Positions 62,101-64,000 of a stretch of 64,000 nucleotides of DNA are shown piece after piece. A model generated the notes under the pieces. It did no database searches, had not been told where the DNA came from, and saw nothing but the letters and a program-made list of their open reading frames with translations. Made by a program: the position numbers and the translations under genes. The stretch comes from Shewanella nanhaiensis (GTDB taxonomy: Bacteria > Pseudomonadota > Gammaproteobacteria > Enterobacterales > Shewanellaceae): contig NZ_JAHZST010000008.1 in the NCBI RefSeq assembly GCF_019457885.1, positions 1-64,000 on the forward strand, given 5' to 3'. Every line of letters begins with the position of its first letter. The stretch's first letter is position 1.

Positions 62101-64000
62101 TTGCTCTCTTTAGATGGTATCGGTCTTACTTTCGTTGCCCCTGAAGAGGATTATCAGATACTAGGCACCTATGTATCTATCGATAAATTTGAACATTTAG
62201 CGGTATTCGGTGAGAGATTATGGGCGTCTAATGATCTGGGGGAATTGAATCACTTTAGCATTAAAGGTAACAGCCTTGAGCTGGAAAAAAGTGAAAACCT
62301 TGGACTTATTAAGCAAGTCACAGTGTCGCTTGATACCTTGTGGGTTCTGTCTGCAGATGAACTTAAAAAGCTGGCATTAGGCTCAGAAGCTCAACTTATG
62401 TCAAATGAGCTCAAGAGTGTTTACAGTGGGCAAGGTTTATCAGAATTATTGATTGGAGAGGAAGCTAACTGGCTGCTTTCTGATAGTGGTGAGTTGATAA
62501 AACTAACCTCTTCTGGAGAGCTGTTTATCTCCAAGCTTAATACTTCTAGTCTATCTCAGCTAGGTTATATTCTGGATGATCTTTGGAGTTATGACGCAGG
62601 TCAACAGGAGCTGATTTTGATTCGACAGAATCAAAGTCAAGCTTATATTGCTGGGCGTTATCCGCTGATGAGCTCAGGAACGTTGAGCTTTGATAATGGC
62701 AAACTCTATAGCTCTGATGGGCAAATCTGGAGTTTGAGTGTGCAGGAGTTCGCCTCTAGGGCTATCTATCAAACCGTGCGTCAACGAGGCAATACTACTG
62801 ATGTTAACTTACATCTTGGTTCTGCTATTTCAGCTAACCAAGGCTTTGCTCTCTTAGCGCAGAAAGGGTTACCAAATTCGGATGAAGAACAGATTTACCC
62901 TTCGCCTTATACCTCAGATATTAGGCAGTTAAAATCCTCTAAATCAGGTTTGTTAGCTTATGATGCTGCTTCTGGAAAAGTGCATAAACTCAACGCTCAC
63001 AATCTAGAAAATAGTGAGGTTATTGCCTCGCAGCACGGAGTGACAGACTTCGAACTTCAAGAGAGTCGATTGGTACTGGCCTATGGTGATAGACTGCAGA
63101 TCCATGACCTTGTATCTGGGCTAAATGATGAACTCTCAGTATCTGTGGGTGATGATATTCTCTCAATCACGCTCAAGGGAGAGTTCATTTATGTCACAAC
63201 CTTAAGCGGTGGTTTGTATCGAGTGTCAACAGGTGGACTGCCGATCGATAGCTTTAATGTCAAGATTGAAGCTCTGCTTCAAGGCACAGCGGCACTTAAG
63301 CAGTTAGAGATTCTGGGAGATGAACTTTTCTTTGTCTCTAATCAGGGCGTTCATGGTTTTAACTTCAACAGCAATCAGAGCCAAATGCTTATACATGGTT
63401 CTGTTCAGGCTATGAGTTTAGCTCAAGGTTATATCTGGTACAGCCAAGGAGATAAACTGTATCGCTTGTCTATCACCGATGGCGTTACTCCTGAATTGAT
63501 CTACCAAGCAAGTTCCGATATTTCTGCCATTGCAATTGAATTAGATCAAGCCTTGCTTGCTGTTGGCTTAAAAGGGATTGAGCTTGTGTGGTTAGATAAG
63601 ACATCCACTAAGGTGACACCTGCTTTAACAGCGCCAGTATTTGATCAATATTACCAGCTTGGCGATAGACTCAGCATGGAGTTGGCTCAACCTAAAAATG
63701 TGTCAGTGGCAGAGTATTATATCAATAATGTTCGTGTTGCCACGTCAGACGTTTACCCATTTAATGTCAATATTTTAATCCCGACCAGTTTGAAAAATGG
63801 TCAGGAATTTATGCTTAAAGCTGTAATAAAAGATCAGCAGGGAAATATCTACCAAGGGGATGAGAAGCGTTTAAGGCTACAGAGTGAAACGTTACCGCAG
63901 AATAGGTTTAGTGTTGAGCTAAATTTTGATGAGGTAAGCTATGTTCCACGTCCTGTACATTTTGAAGCAGAAATAAGCCAGAGTGATCAACCCATTCGTC
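35164..64000 (+). CDS. giant exported multidomain protein (Ig-like / LVIVD / TIG), 3' end outside window
   Basis: One frame stays open from ATG 35164 to the window edge: 9,612 complete codons with no stop. The start has GGAG 6 bases upstream and an in-frame stop at 35107. The product starts with a Sec-type signal peptide (MLKWIFVLFFLFLSG, cleavage about residues 18-26). An N-terminal beta-rich head runs to about 440. A run of Big_7-like Ig domains (about 440-3000) follows, with recurring P-x-I-x-x-P, A-x-D-D-x-G-I and P-Y motifs. After a linker come about seven super-modules (about 3210-7780) of LVIVD/propeller-like, Big_5-like and paired IPT/TIG-like domains, then further Ig-like and propeller-like segments. 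Cysteines are rare and mostly paired. Base composition resembles the neighbours. A giant surface adhesin or matrix protein is the likeliest role, but this is inference. Secretion partner and C terminus are not visible. Confidence 0.9.
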   Translation, partial: MLKWIFVLFFLFLSGASYGQVQADIRASGILAAQSTQNYILWLSDCSVVASAEVSSSGSYQQLTPSADNQASNSCQYLFSTDESQQFSPSVRVNFKDGTSEIFSEQFQQEVNSPELQLSSVSVVEDGGAQLLSLVFTAQDDIDLSYLGVDVTAFKASDLRSVGGVVEQVKPLAFAATNGYARIYPKSDDQTEFVINIPIQSGLSQAEIASNALVLIDAYALDASGNKSLLSSIESTGGNIEEKALSWRVFPEEILITDVLQSVTITPSIEFEFRGETLVQGAGRGVSYISDKPEQVYVNSSGVVYLNSSVENTTATIQLNYPGLPELSVPIRIDLSKNLTGLAFANFETSSFVLPSLNKDFQLPQIEAIFDDGSRTLIADQYPLNLVLPEHAKDILSLNGSNIRAQKAVVANSPISLEVSLQGNSSISGTLDIEAQDALPIVTLYAPNKVEVGEEILISVEAQDDVAIHKVNIMLNGSIVSSLLEYPYQIQLPITPEMLGQKLKLEALAVDSAGQYSEIAISNVLVADKVELDISELIFESPIENQKIVESSPIRYQLAREVGPLKHAHTIFLPKIKKIEFFFDGDVIAEALRANFEIRKIQTSSGEKEYLFEVWSAEVRSPESSLKETSAALFAKVHSKGKTADTASRLIRLVENSSPELLVTKPHQSQTVVAGQPMPLRVTVSDDTLHFGTEIHATIDGKQIFNRRLVDIDKQYQPSVDVPLITIDELINIAEDALGSTLDLVVRSIDYHGESTESETIKVNVKRDQPPTIALTSPIEGANWVAGLPVELMASASDDIAIKQVDFYVNDIKIGTDITPPYSAVYQTPDLTQGVQSLEVRAEAFDSSGNLGSSQLVNVSLGFDEQLPVVHIVAPPVTGVLADTSIASVVEGTDELIKISGYDNVGVKSFSLSGIRKSGGQYVLTGLATDIVTENDIAIQEIPGSANAFSIVAFTRFPLFQGVNGAEADYYDLITSVRDARGNESFSNLKIAVTEDLRAEVTDLKLNKNSYTAQDELNVSVIANDDVAVVKIGLILSNDAGEILLQRNIQGASGLTVAKNTSANFNINLKSLALENKTQTLTLVAQAFDKSGVASENYSKSINISADTDGPLSSIDEPVIGSDLLNEVSQTLVWAAKDASPIEVATLKLNGQIIETVYVQDDISFLERTHFVLSDETKAVFEIDATDIFGNSSTNRWEYKVRDTLSPVVDILSPVDGERLYEGEQFIARAKVDDDGYIREATFELLVDGQVVATKTIVPENGEHKSTFEFSTSLRFPHVPDSSKVELRVHAIDNHSKVGTSLTELVALNDVSPPTVTMLMPEEALVLLPGENFSIEGSALDDIFVNTVNGILIDSEGDETELEWQSLTREDSIKAIEIPDPITLGSTIVKEQYFTEVSGFPLLPASLWGEADNQYQLVLRARDNGINTVSSVSIPLTFSADIKPPLINVQSPLGEVVERQVVKLQATIEDDVSVAAYKVYFPGNESSPIVYEQNVNQQRVELSSNASPSPIEIDLSDFSPIEGEGKHISIIFDAWDHRGNKASLSHTFKIVPDSPAQIEVTAQLPQTKVHGGVFFYQTQLVDDYANQKQPTLSASLATSFELLADNRQAWYLRANGNSEATLSDDLLNLGFSYEEATEDWSLKVNNQNYYEFSQGELIVTPMRIRLSDTLSLVKGSLESDINFTVRYLTKNQCPQFWEQRSISAKEGVILSDLLPFGVTEAVIIPEYSDGTAHGYIKQIRLDLEKQSGLQLFPGELGLLAVDPEEVRLSVELLDNTKSTQVSWLTMSRLSKSDGDKNNQVYKTKGEVGVLPLSSVTSSFDIFAIAADRNFSSVERQPLIEPVRITISEDGELPDIELSQPSLTSTIIAGQVLNIEANLSDNAAHLRQLSIYLNDKKLAEHGSVLLQGLHQLYLPIEQTLTPGSLATIRFVAEDPSGNMSEQSLQLPVTANNAPEISWKKFESHRKITDLTRLNYGEFWIRQGAIFNLDLSVSDDSGLEKLQLIRLLEDGSEFVEVEKRYDHDCHQLPTLKDLAKLSATFEYAKTQQYELRLTDNIGQVTSLRFYVHPLANIVPGIRITQPAADQYIAAGSFNLTARVVMADDMPLDEFQASLFIDGFRMQALKAKDISHELTSVDLQLLEEIYDDFERNYGVQVAEEYARPDSDNLSVREYIISVPIEIIGANQTVALAAQIVDKDQAIGSDEIQFVGAEDEIKPQAAIISPVGTELVTEASTLPITFRGFDNVKVAEMNLVTAYGIKTGQGYIKQQYGTPVRTINSIPAKDFEAVTQNNIDTPIYNHLVSVPKIADMYQFFDQVAVSDENRFDLWVKLTARDHAGNEYQIEQSYPIRVDERPVVDIVTPSNLERVVSGSKLAVNVHAYDDVGIHYVNLRVTQGGEEIYRRKLLSGPYTFVFDVPELGDSTSNQLVLEVEALDTYGASNQDLDRHLATESLTVTIKQDEPPIVTIAAPLMADEYLEGQHILVQINAIDDIGIENVGLAVAGLITGPQQLVVARAPYEFLIKVPYGQKGKNISFTATATEKRYQGEARLASSQTIDVTISEDTSVPEISILAPIHNAIVSEKGALEYYIEATDNVEVGNIVLNLYADKDLNGVLSESELIKQQYLLNAPYSGRIPLGTIASYLGEGSELDSLPMAIDVIASDGANNKNQKQVSFLLRANAKPLVDSIELLNSEGELQNNPDEITRGREFVINVLASDAEKGVGSVILFRGVNATVDTDYVEVGRDNSAPFEFHQNSADIAVGETLSYRAIAIDQDGYESVLSAAKRFTIVADKAPEVNIIKPANELSYLISGNAIDVFAEVRDDLGVAGIDRVVFLMDDTPVSTVTEPYQGDGSSGINNWYKASILPSADASGVAIQVVAYDKLNQAGFSQVIRLGIVEDTVAPEIVSVLPQMGDILEGGETQLTSVLIKDIGSISQRRVLQEWIREYQDDSGVWHTLASIERELTYDDSRALELGLETGNPNHHSYLYWAQFSDGRILSHENKRGERVRIVTRVVTNKHLVEEETSHEVSLPISEHRFWLPTDGPSVEGRLTPKESAKEIFYGNLAQYSSGEGVQSLAASWSTRSALDVLKDFSRFDSTVKRDFDEIPKAYTGLFLADFYDHQEAPEEGERFIFSELMNGSAEIFRGTITGVSARNNLVLAAKSGDDCASCLKDPDFNFYLKSEIEEFPENGALYDNPQAEILLFHKRNEDEQFGIPYLLAGTVELPFNDAYSLAQAGNLALVANGAGGVQVVNVSDLSAPYHVGFIKPDGFVRDVQVAGKYAFITASYQGVVVADLSRPQMPIVATLDTAGIANKLKIVGNKAYVTDMGEWDGAGALHVLDITDPVNLNITNTFTLKPQREDYSSGGAYDVEVVGGKAYVSTYFVDQEGKPAEGVVEIIELQQIGMPQIDPSRPVLSHRPVSDSDYLTTDIALANGRVQLAAGKQGVIELEFPTLTIVSHSPYADQNNVGTLSLDIETHFSSALPADLSWQDYISVTQGHPDIGLDISDSFEFAFKALVDGEPSTRVMVAKLKDGLELQADSHYFVRIKSGIKPITGYMLPEDYIFSFTTISALSANAPEFVSITPAQGDVAGGTDILIEGYHFSQEIKLELGGLPLSITQLELGDTETELDLIRATTIPNYPGPAALNLINPGAVNTFIPGAFTYVDQLRLSFVSPPFVSVSQQGRNDLVTLIGHGFSPEITLKAYRSDGVGEQVIQKVDGDRLTLYSAEKFDWRVPDFGENFRGFVDIELTDTRGRTAVLSKALFYGGLVVDRTLETRKPLTLDEIKQYNSGETGGLLDPVKLPAGGIVDIASDSELSLVYVLGKGINDYRAKRESQVFEPEYVSTYYAPGWLSVVHYDRERLNSAAPMHGLGYYDLPQTVIPKALTLADEHIYIAAKGRNFPYVALEFEDLSYLFVVDRIKALPGENEEPVSRGIIASVALPFDSVAQQILVKDNLLITGSNSQVAVLDISSPTRPFVLKTWDSVEFEGKEYDLSIDDLTIKQDKLWLTTFLGRKRGAASFIYDLSTPELAITAVNSLSAPIAGTPLSAYMVNSEEQISFWDLTKLDRAKRESLFNGFGFTLPGNVTSITTSETLATQALEEVVGDPKMRPAEYRTHLPVYDLSDKALIRLHDVVTLCDLGCVPGPLLQTDDGISILSIASDSYYNKLSFVDLHTLDINSLSPAPNQEAVSVDSHIKVIFTGNVNFAGEPVDQFLAKYMNLVREDGSDVGEAVEVDYLWDQAKPNEFILKPKQTLAPQQSYRVSLKAKPLSQRSQGLVDYSYSFKTASGITSYFDIDTVTPHSINTQGEEVVISLLGTAVDPDFYVAGKAAQITETIVAGQSYRVLIPSNQAGPAKLTVLAQDGSKAEQLAAINYVGNLSLSSIVPATGSVAGGDEVQLIGQGFEPGLERLTISFGGTEVPLNDIKVIDAEHILVKTPAGALGQADVQITYDDGRFATLSEGFEYRMPGSFELEGRGRIYDTLLDPSQNYLFVAAGHDGIYLQDLSKAQANQTSLVGHYELPEGYAALGLAGFFEQSNDRIFVTGAKINRSGEPEAGSGQLFILAIDSLDISQYTLVNQLALTSQFAKGLFVQNQSAFLAMAELGLGQIDTYQHSKLYLSSNVEVSDKHLALDVAPIEISPLQTHFVVASGEFDFNLNTLKDHSLNSGGVHLFSNSTTQGLSLVSGIDIPASHVVTQGSYAYASSGDLGLSIIDFSQPKAPVLKSRIDEYGHVYDVVISGHVLYIALGDKGIKALDISNPDQIVELAGFVDSGRHVEVLVATDYSIIGASYLGQGSTPIHSIVSFNDVALKIISVEPKTRILSPNSEQQSQIHLRFNKAVDLWDDNKLKLSVKREDGAGLASDVELSNNDILVKLSTSGLVAGESVKLNVKPGIKSVKPLASGDAITLYETKSHSSYLFNFLPEQLDKLRLHQVLPRRVLVGEHKLMSLTLSGLPKHYDELALYLGGELATIKQVTQSPDNDALYLIEFTSPVIQQAGLYDLIAEVTVNGVELTARLRGAVAIDAELETISSTPLWTDVKGGEMIDLWGHGFEPGSSLTEGTQVWVGSAAANNISVLSSQHLRFSAPANPSGMKTVRVTSRAAQSTQNNLQLGYGLKALGKTQVSNTAPRKLIVDSQSGIALAASGLFRKPGYPNQQLFGSSIPDKTIAFTADFNDPFTPLTVGGVGSISNKDEDLEDLLEQVLIANIYAKDILDGDMSTEDIEYLRDHQPNPRGFSLDAVDIKPFELASLDSTAKRKTALLATGSGGVFTLNLDELNGITPLSREFVKGNGGLTLTATVTGKDLSVFSTSFDAGQPQSMISPCGSLGVGQEDSKLLSLNMADLSDPVVMPIWQHSGAGLQSLYLSENGLLYHGGSRNARVWNPDADCPFLDRYTIGDVQVKGGEEITSTLYIDNLFDPVLNRELTIKGNIFDIKPYGDYLFMAMGDLGVALLQPDSNQAPRWLEIDSAVQTKIGGAVSLKILGSTLFVAQDSGGVLIYDLSDLNAIELLSAGTSGVIKDLGYFKDRLIATRDETGVASIQLPGALVTSVSVEHQGTLAKGSELLIGFNEFIDTSSLVAGTSVVLTDLTSNQVVDMTLVPLNEQNSASDRYKLQFNSLADHVYELRVLEAKTVRGPGLFVPFKRQFTQSSISQPKITWIEDGLVRRGVDQEVIIHGERFDSGSVVTVGAYTVPATVEENRISFNSSSLDLLPLKAGQYPVRVEQEGLSDWFMGGLVIADSLEDSQIVVDRKSGPLSGGYRITVTADKALFLPGMKVLLRDQGGNEVRTEIADEGNFLINLEDNVETMYKFSFIMPMSLSPKILDILLERETDTINLGKFSYQIARGAELDLPNYPPMTIGAIAARNNELFVGIEQGAEPTKERPFLLPFGLEIYDTSLAFQPKRLSQLLLKDSVTGIALADNLAYLSVASQGLVIVDIHDLSNPYIIQEQRLAGYRANAVALAPIEGVLALAGASELGDGFVRFIDINDDEFGSPTGFSTILFNQDELLGQPLQLSWHEESLYVVYRRGNQLYLAIFDSFGEELSYRTQVIERGDYHSGPVSMVIEHGVLTISHSGILLRLSQQSDGSYDTVYWESLDGHSTLLSSGGVSYIATENGLVQLISEGLALSKVTPQQGQVLTASDVITLEFNNLINTEIDHVTANVRLLNAEKQLIDGIEIQAINTLSGGVISLPMSASILSGQSDVTLVLDGGLANLNNQALGQSFEWKYGVSQSTRPQIHSVERLSTDDEYLGHYFHADGSERAAVLGQGFGLNKQELQLWLGDQQITAESITSVTDKVIEFEVPKLYLAQPVTALSLRVKRVELESSMVGAAIVMPQIALQDLYPQTGPPRGGNIVTLQGFGFNPATQFSVAGSPVNDVKVHSSYQAEVMMPANDFGYASVTAINPQFPDERVTAPQEYFYAGSETGQIALDKDSENPVAAMLHHQDIVYAITGGKYQVFDLYGKSTQVLTTKNAELILLDVSDPVKPVIIEKEVAGSSENFHFQLSLSPNGFTDLARIGELLFVAGGNSLYQFDISQAAAPSLIAQYPLNGQVRSLAVSDQLLYVGGTAGITVYAIESDAKLRQLEELTSRSLGGWVSSLAIEQDLLWAIQPSSRRAVAIELNSGEYELAHQVPLVTADGQRMPAEDIIVLDETILISTAEQASVEMFDIETGAHLTGLNLTYLLKNGDIFAGKLQLRGSTLAVAGANGDLQLFDIGPWLNGIFNQSIKLDNYFSVTGSVKDVVFGDKVIFAGVAYARDARGEPVESPVQAGAKYQQIGGGVFSFDNDSLTVLSHEPEANGYLASNESLIIQFNQLLEHQQFVDYSSSLFTVSLDGTPVSGYWQKQTYRLGSQLIFVPNQPLVSGKQYRVRLDANIRDLNGNQLSSDYSFRFTVASSTRVAVKHVTPEFGSWRGGVDVSVIGEHFTPTTQVELGGFVVPQADVSYISEQKLRFKLPALSEMPLENRLVGIKLLQGELSSFLDGAFTYITDPHILAVGRYDGATETVLSEEQQFYLNENAEIGIKGRGFSPFTRVYINDRPANNVRLIKHDLLAFDLPLSTLGELTIRVENGELLTQSISDSSLTIILADDLALQRQAIVVDHGDILAGFDAVAQSVTLYKRQNQRLLPLSELNFTNQVSALALSEQYLAVMKSDNTLLIYDLKEPVTPVEINRIYHSSFNEQTRIKLEENSLLTITGSELMIGNVFSTEIQAIDYPVDDALIVSEHLLVINNDKLFAYQASELTQAAIELPLPLVGASQLVFNSGRLYALSSTNIVLLDIHQLAGHQLIKVMAHLGLPSNSISVELNGELALIEHSDVAVIYDINLDGSGLQWQEVARLDANNGISSMGFEGEYVNWLDESLELHLAQVPLANLFVITPYVITEPYPTIRFTFAGEGELWRDVLVQATNQSNVDIDGYTETFDDALLFTPLNPGFTIGDSVKFGLFNSPLQPIDGAQVDIDLPLALDTHQLFGELLPELYQVIPTSTVSGRLTEFRVSGRHLDEVEQLVLGATTLHPEQFEVNSQGTELVFNLAISQPGIISLTVLKADYSETLVAAVKVDQALTLESIATNNAQGPLSLSDSGGDQLIIQGKGFNANLAVYLVAPALAQVEGPATQLDYRVEAGELIMNTPRVFPNVAYELIVVKAETAERLTSGVVFVGIDDTRPSLTSLAELNYRDHVVALFDEDITATGYFVHLTPLDYSSSADIDVSDKFILSLSNNKLELRLADGESLAHNAKYRLVIQGISDLAGNMVNNLPPELELGRLETTFLSADRLAPKELELYRASDNAKVTPALALTRGREYQFVGSAIDNVDLDNEIQLYYRFASDGLQFNAYQEVTTNFSIEIKEHFQQLKIRVKAVDRAGNFTEREFNAAVIDPVIAISDLITQPEKVEELTSALLKAEVSGDSDLVSSVDMQVNGQWFHADYHTAGDIGIAALNYLNPRLSDIEPSEHIQVLIRVRYGFSGVKEVVKSYQLYMDATSPQISIVSPKDGDKLPIGEMAEVVIQSFDKYGIEDVQISVDGGAYQPLAQINLFQFTPTSEDVVTLQAKASDPNGNLGFSQLVRVNPFDPAKGEPELSILSPDNGDSAKEGQQLELEVLMRHIEKAELKLLVGADSDDPRNPAPSVIERAEGDPERFKYQMQLPNTDENIVVLLELTSGDMVARSFLNLVRDTGIEEEADLILIPDNLLLSGTGLRVIGKVPAQMDDFNQSSTLVIKDAEAADNVLPLAPIDLILLVSADGTQVTVKSQLEDLSGHNQLSETVITKQVYLNDSPVSTIDLTGSSDRIVAVSESLAVDNEQTWVGIQSKQAGFTIRKGDMQVFAHSSGELLSLESRSDGVYGVFSEQGDLSLFILRAEDDEVKSQLVRLSGELLGLNGELAIVQQGRLITGIHLDERPTPIIGHQMADDIRAVSIWRDQIWVLTQDKLQLLQLDEIGHKLNPVVSFFITNQDSLAVGGKDIYLWRNETLSHYTLADNLDLVQLNEVNVGAKVSEPQFDGDILWLKGIDSVHGGSHIAVRDGEVVGILPWQQPIKIGVNQLYRVSGQSVDSYRLLTRPEQFGSLTLEELATEVVVKGVEPELADGQLVVAAQNGEPIAYRWLDKQSMAISRHEIGSDTVSIYISKGETNELISVFNIDNEPLTDLGAIVPLLPTSVAQDATLPIHIQYPADNRIISAKTDQLTWKNSVNSGAIWWQAAQLGNYQFGIDINGQTMPSSLIEIRDNDPAEVELSITAPSNNSRYKEGDWLELRYVTGNISHAQFKHAELVISDFNGNELTRLLSDAVSGQLSVKLAANDQQETYTLRVRSYFGEHYDYVEDSIGIRVIPQRIKPSFELYGVGERVYAHSRLQLGTKSQSDDTGTAEITVKDADDNILVSGVEPVSFTVPLTDSLTVEATLQDGLGNISEQSKLVLVAEPYKLTLLERQFSYDHMLKATDQTYYFSGQDLLNEQGQLIHKFDAQVLAAIHLEDRWLLSLDGIGLTFVAPEEDYQILGTYVSIDKFEHLAVFGERLWASNDLGELNHFSIKGNSLELEKSENLGLIKQVTVSLDTLWVLSADELKKLALGSEAQLMSNELKSVYSGQGLSELLIGEEANWLLSDSGELIKLTSSGELFISKLNTSSLSQLGYILDDLWSYDAGQQELILIRQNQSQAYIAGRYPLMSSGTLSFDNGKLYSSDGQIWSLSVQEFASRAIYQTVRQRGNTTDVNLHLGSAISANQGFALLAQKGLPNSDEEQIYPSPYTSDIRQLKSSKSGLLAYDAASGKVHKLNAHNLENSEVIASQHGVTDFELQESRLVLAYGDRLQIHDLVSGLNDELSVSVGDDILSITLKGEFIYVTTLSGGLYRVSTGGLPIDSFNVKIEALLQGTAALKQLEILGDELFFVSNQGVHGFNFNSNQSQMLIHGSVQAMSLAQGYIWYSQGDKLYRLSITDGVTPELIYQASSDISAIAIELDQALLAVGLKGIELVWLDKTSTKVTPALTAPVFDQYYQLGDRLSMELAQPKNVSVAEYYINNVRVATSDVYPFNVNILIPTSLKNGQEFMLKAVIKDQQGNIYQGDEKRLRLQSETLPQNRFSVELNFDEVSYVPRPVHFEAEISQSDQPIR
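36480..44000 (+). repeat. tandem Ig-like domain array within the giant gene
   Basis: At least fifteen diverged domain starts of the P-x-V-x-I-x-x-P type are visible. They lie near 36487, 37136, 37471, 37756, 38779, 39097, 39493, 40720, 41386, 41812, 42217, 42541, 42856, 43540 and 43867. They are followed at fixed spacing by acidic A-x-D-D-x-x-I/V motifs and often by D-G-x-x-V and P-Y. The pattern fits Big_7-like bacterial Ig domains. The repeats are protein-level only, and I saw no long DNA identity between units. Confidence 0.7.
44800..58500 (+). repeat. array of about seven LVIVD/Big_5/TIG/TIG super-modules within the giant gene
   Basis: Units begin near 44800, 46480, 48590, 50515, 52740, 54460 and 56440, so the mean spacing is about 1.94 kb (about 650 residues). 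Each has a block with LVIVD-type motifs (for example GLVIVDIHDLSNPY near 52969 and ILLDVSDPVKPV near 54610). A Big_5-like domain and two IPT/TIG-like domains with G-G-x-x-x-x-x-G-x-G-F signatures follow. The seventh unit has changed order, with TIG-like segments before its Big_5-like domain. Confidence 0.65.

Noticed and set aside
35164..64000. LapA/RTX-type type I secreted adhesin
   Set aside because: The protein starts with a Sec-type signal peptide and I saw no GGxGxDxxx RTX repeats in the visible part. The C terminus is not visible, so this is not fully excluded.
35164..64000. Recent horizontal transfer or prophage origin of the giant gene
   Set aside because: Base composition and codon use look like the neighbouring core genes, and no integrase, transposase or tRNA attachment site lies beside it in the window.

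Overview
The window looks like a chromosome segment of a marine gammaproteobacterium, most likely Shewanella. The evidence is gene order and protein character: an rrn operon end, ppc next to the divergent argE / argCBFGH cluster, mrcA divergent from pilMNOPQ-aroK-aroB-damX-dam, then rpe-gph-trpS, then lpoA-yraN-diaA-dolP, rsmI and rnpB. The DNA is moderately AT-rich. The species cannot be fixed from the sequence alone.

Region 1 (1-1192) holds the 3' end of 23S rRNA, a spacer, 5S rRNA, its terminator and a hairpin-rich tail. Three copies of a short palindromic element lie here. Region 2 (1193-7033) holds cinA on the + strand, facing a DUF1439 lipoprotein gene, ppc and argE on the - strand. Region 3 (7034-12966) holds the arginine operon argC-argB-argF-argG-argH, divergent from argE across an intergenic region with two correctly spaced ARG-box-like sites. 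With argE it covers every arginine step except the first (N-acetylglutamate synthase).

Region 4 (12989-27891) holds PBP1A (mrcA, - strand), divergent from the type IV pilus alignment complex pilMNOPQ. These are followed by aroK, aroB, a DamX-like SPOR protein, Dam methylase, two small - strand genes, and rpe-gph-trpS. Region 5 (27923-34868) holds a GcvA-type LysR regulator divergent from an EamA transporter, the envelope cluster lpoA-yraN-diaA-dolP on the - strand, then rsmI and the RNase P RNA gene rnpB with its terminator.

Region 6 (34869-64000) is one gene. An ORF starts at 35164 with a good ribosome binding site and a Sec-type signal peptide. It stays open to the window edge (more than 9,600 codons) without reaching a stop. 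The product is a giant exported modular protein. A long run of Ig-like domains is followed by about seven copies of a roughly 650-residue super-module (LVIVD/propeller-like block, Big_5-like domain, two IPT/TIG-like domains), then further Ig-like and propeller-like segments. It is the most unusual object in the window. Its function, surface anchoring and secretion route cannot be read from the part that is visible.
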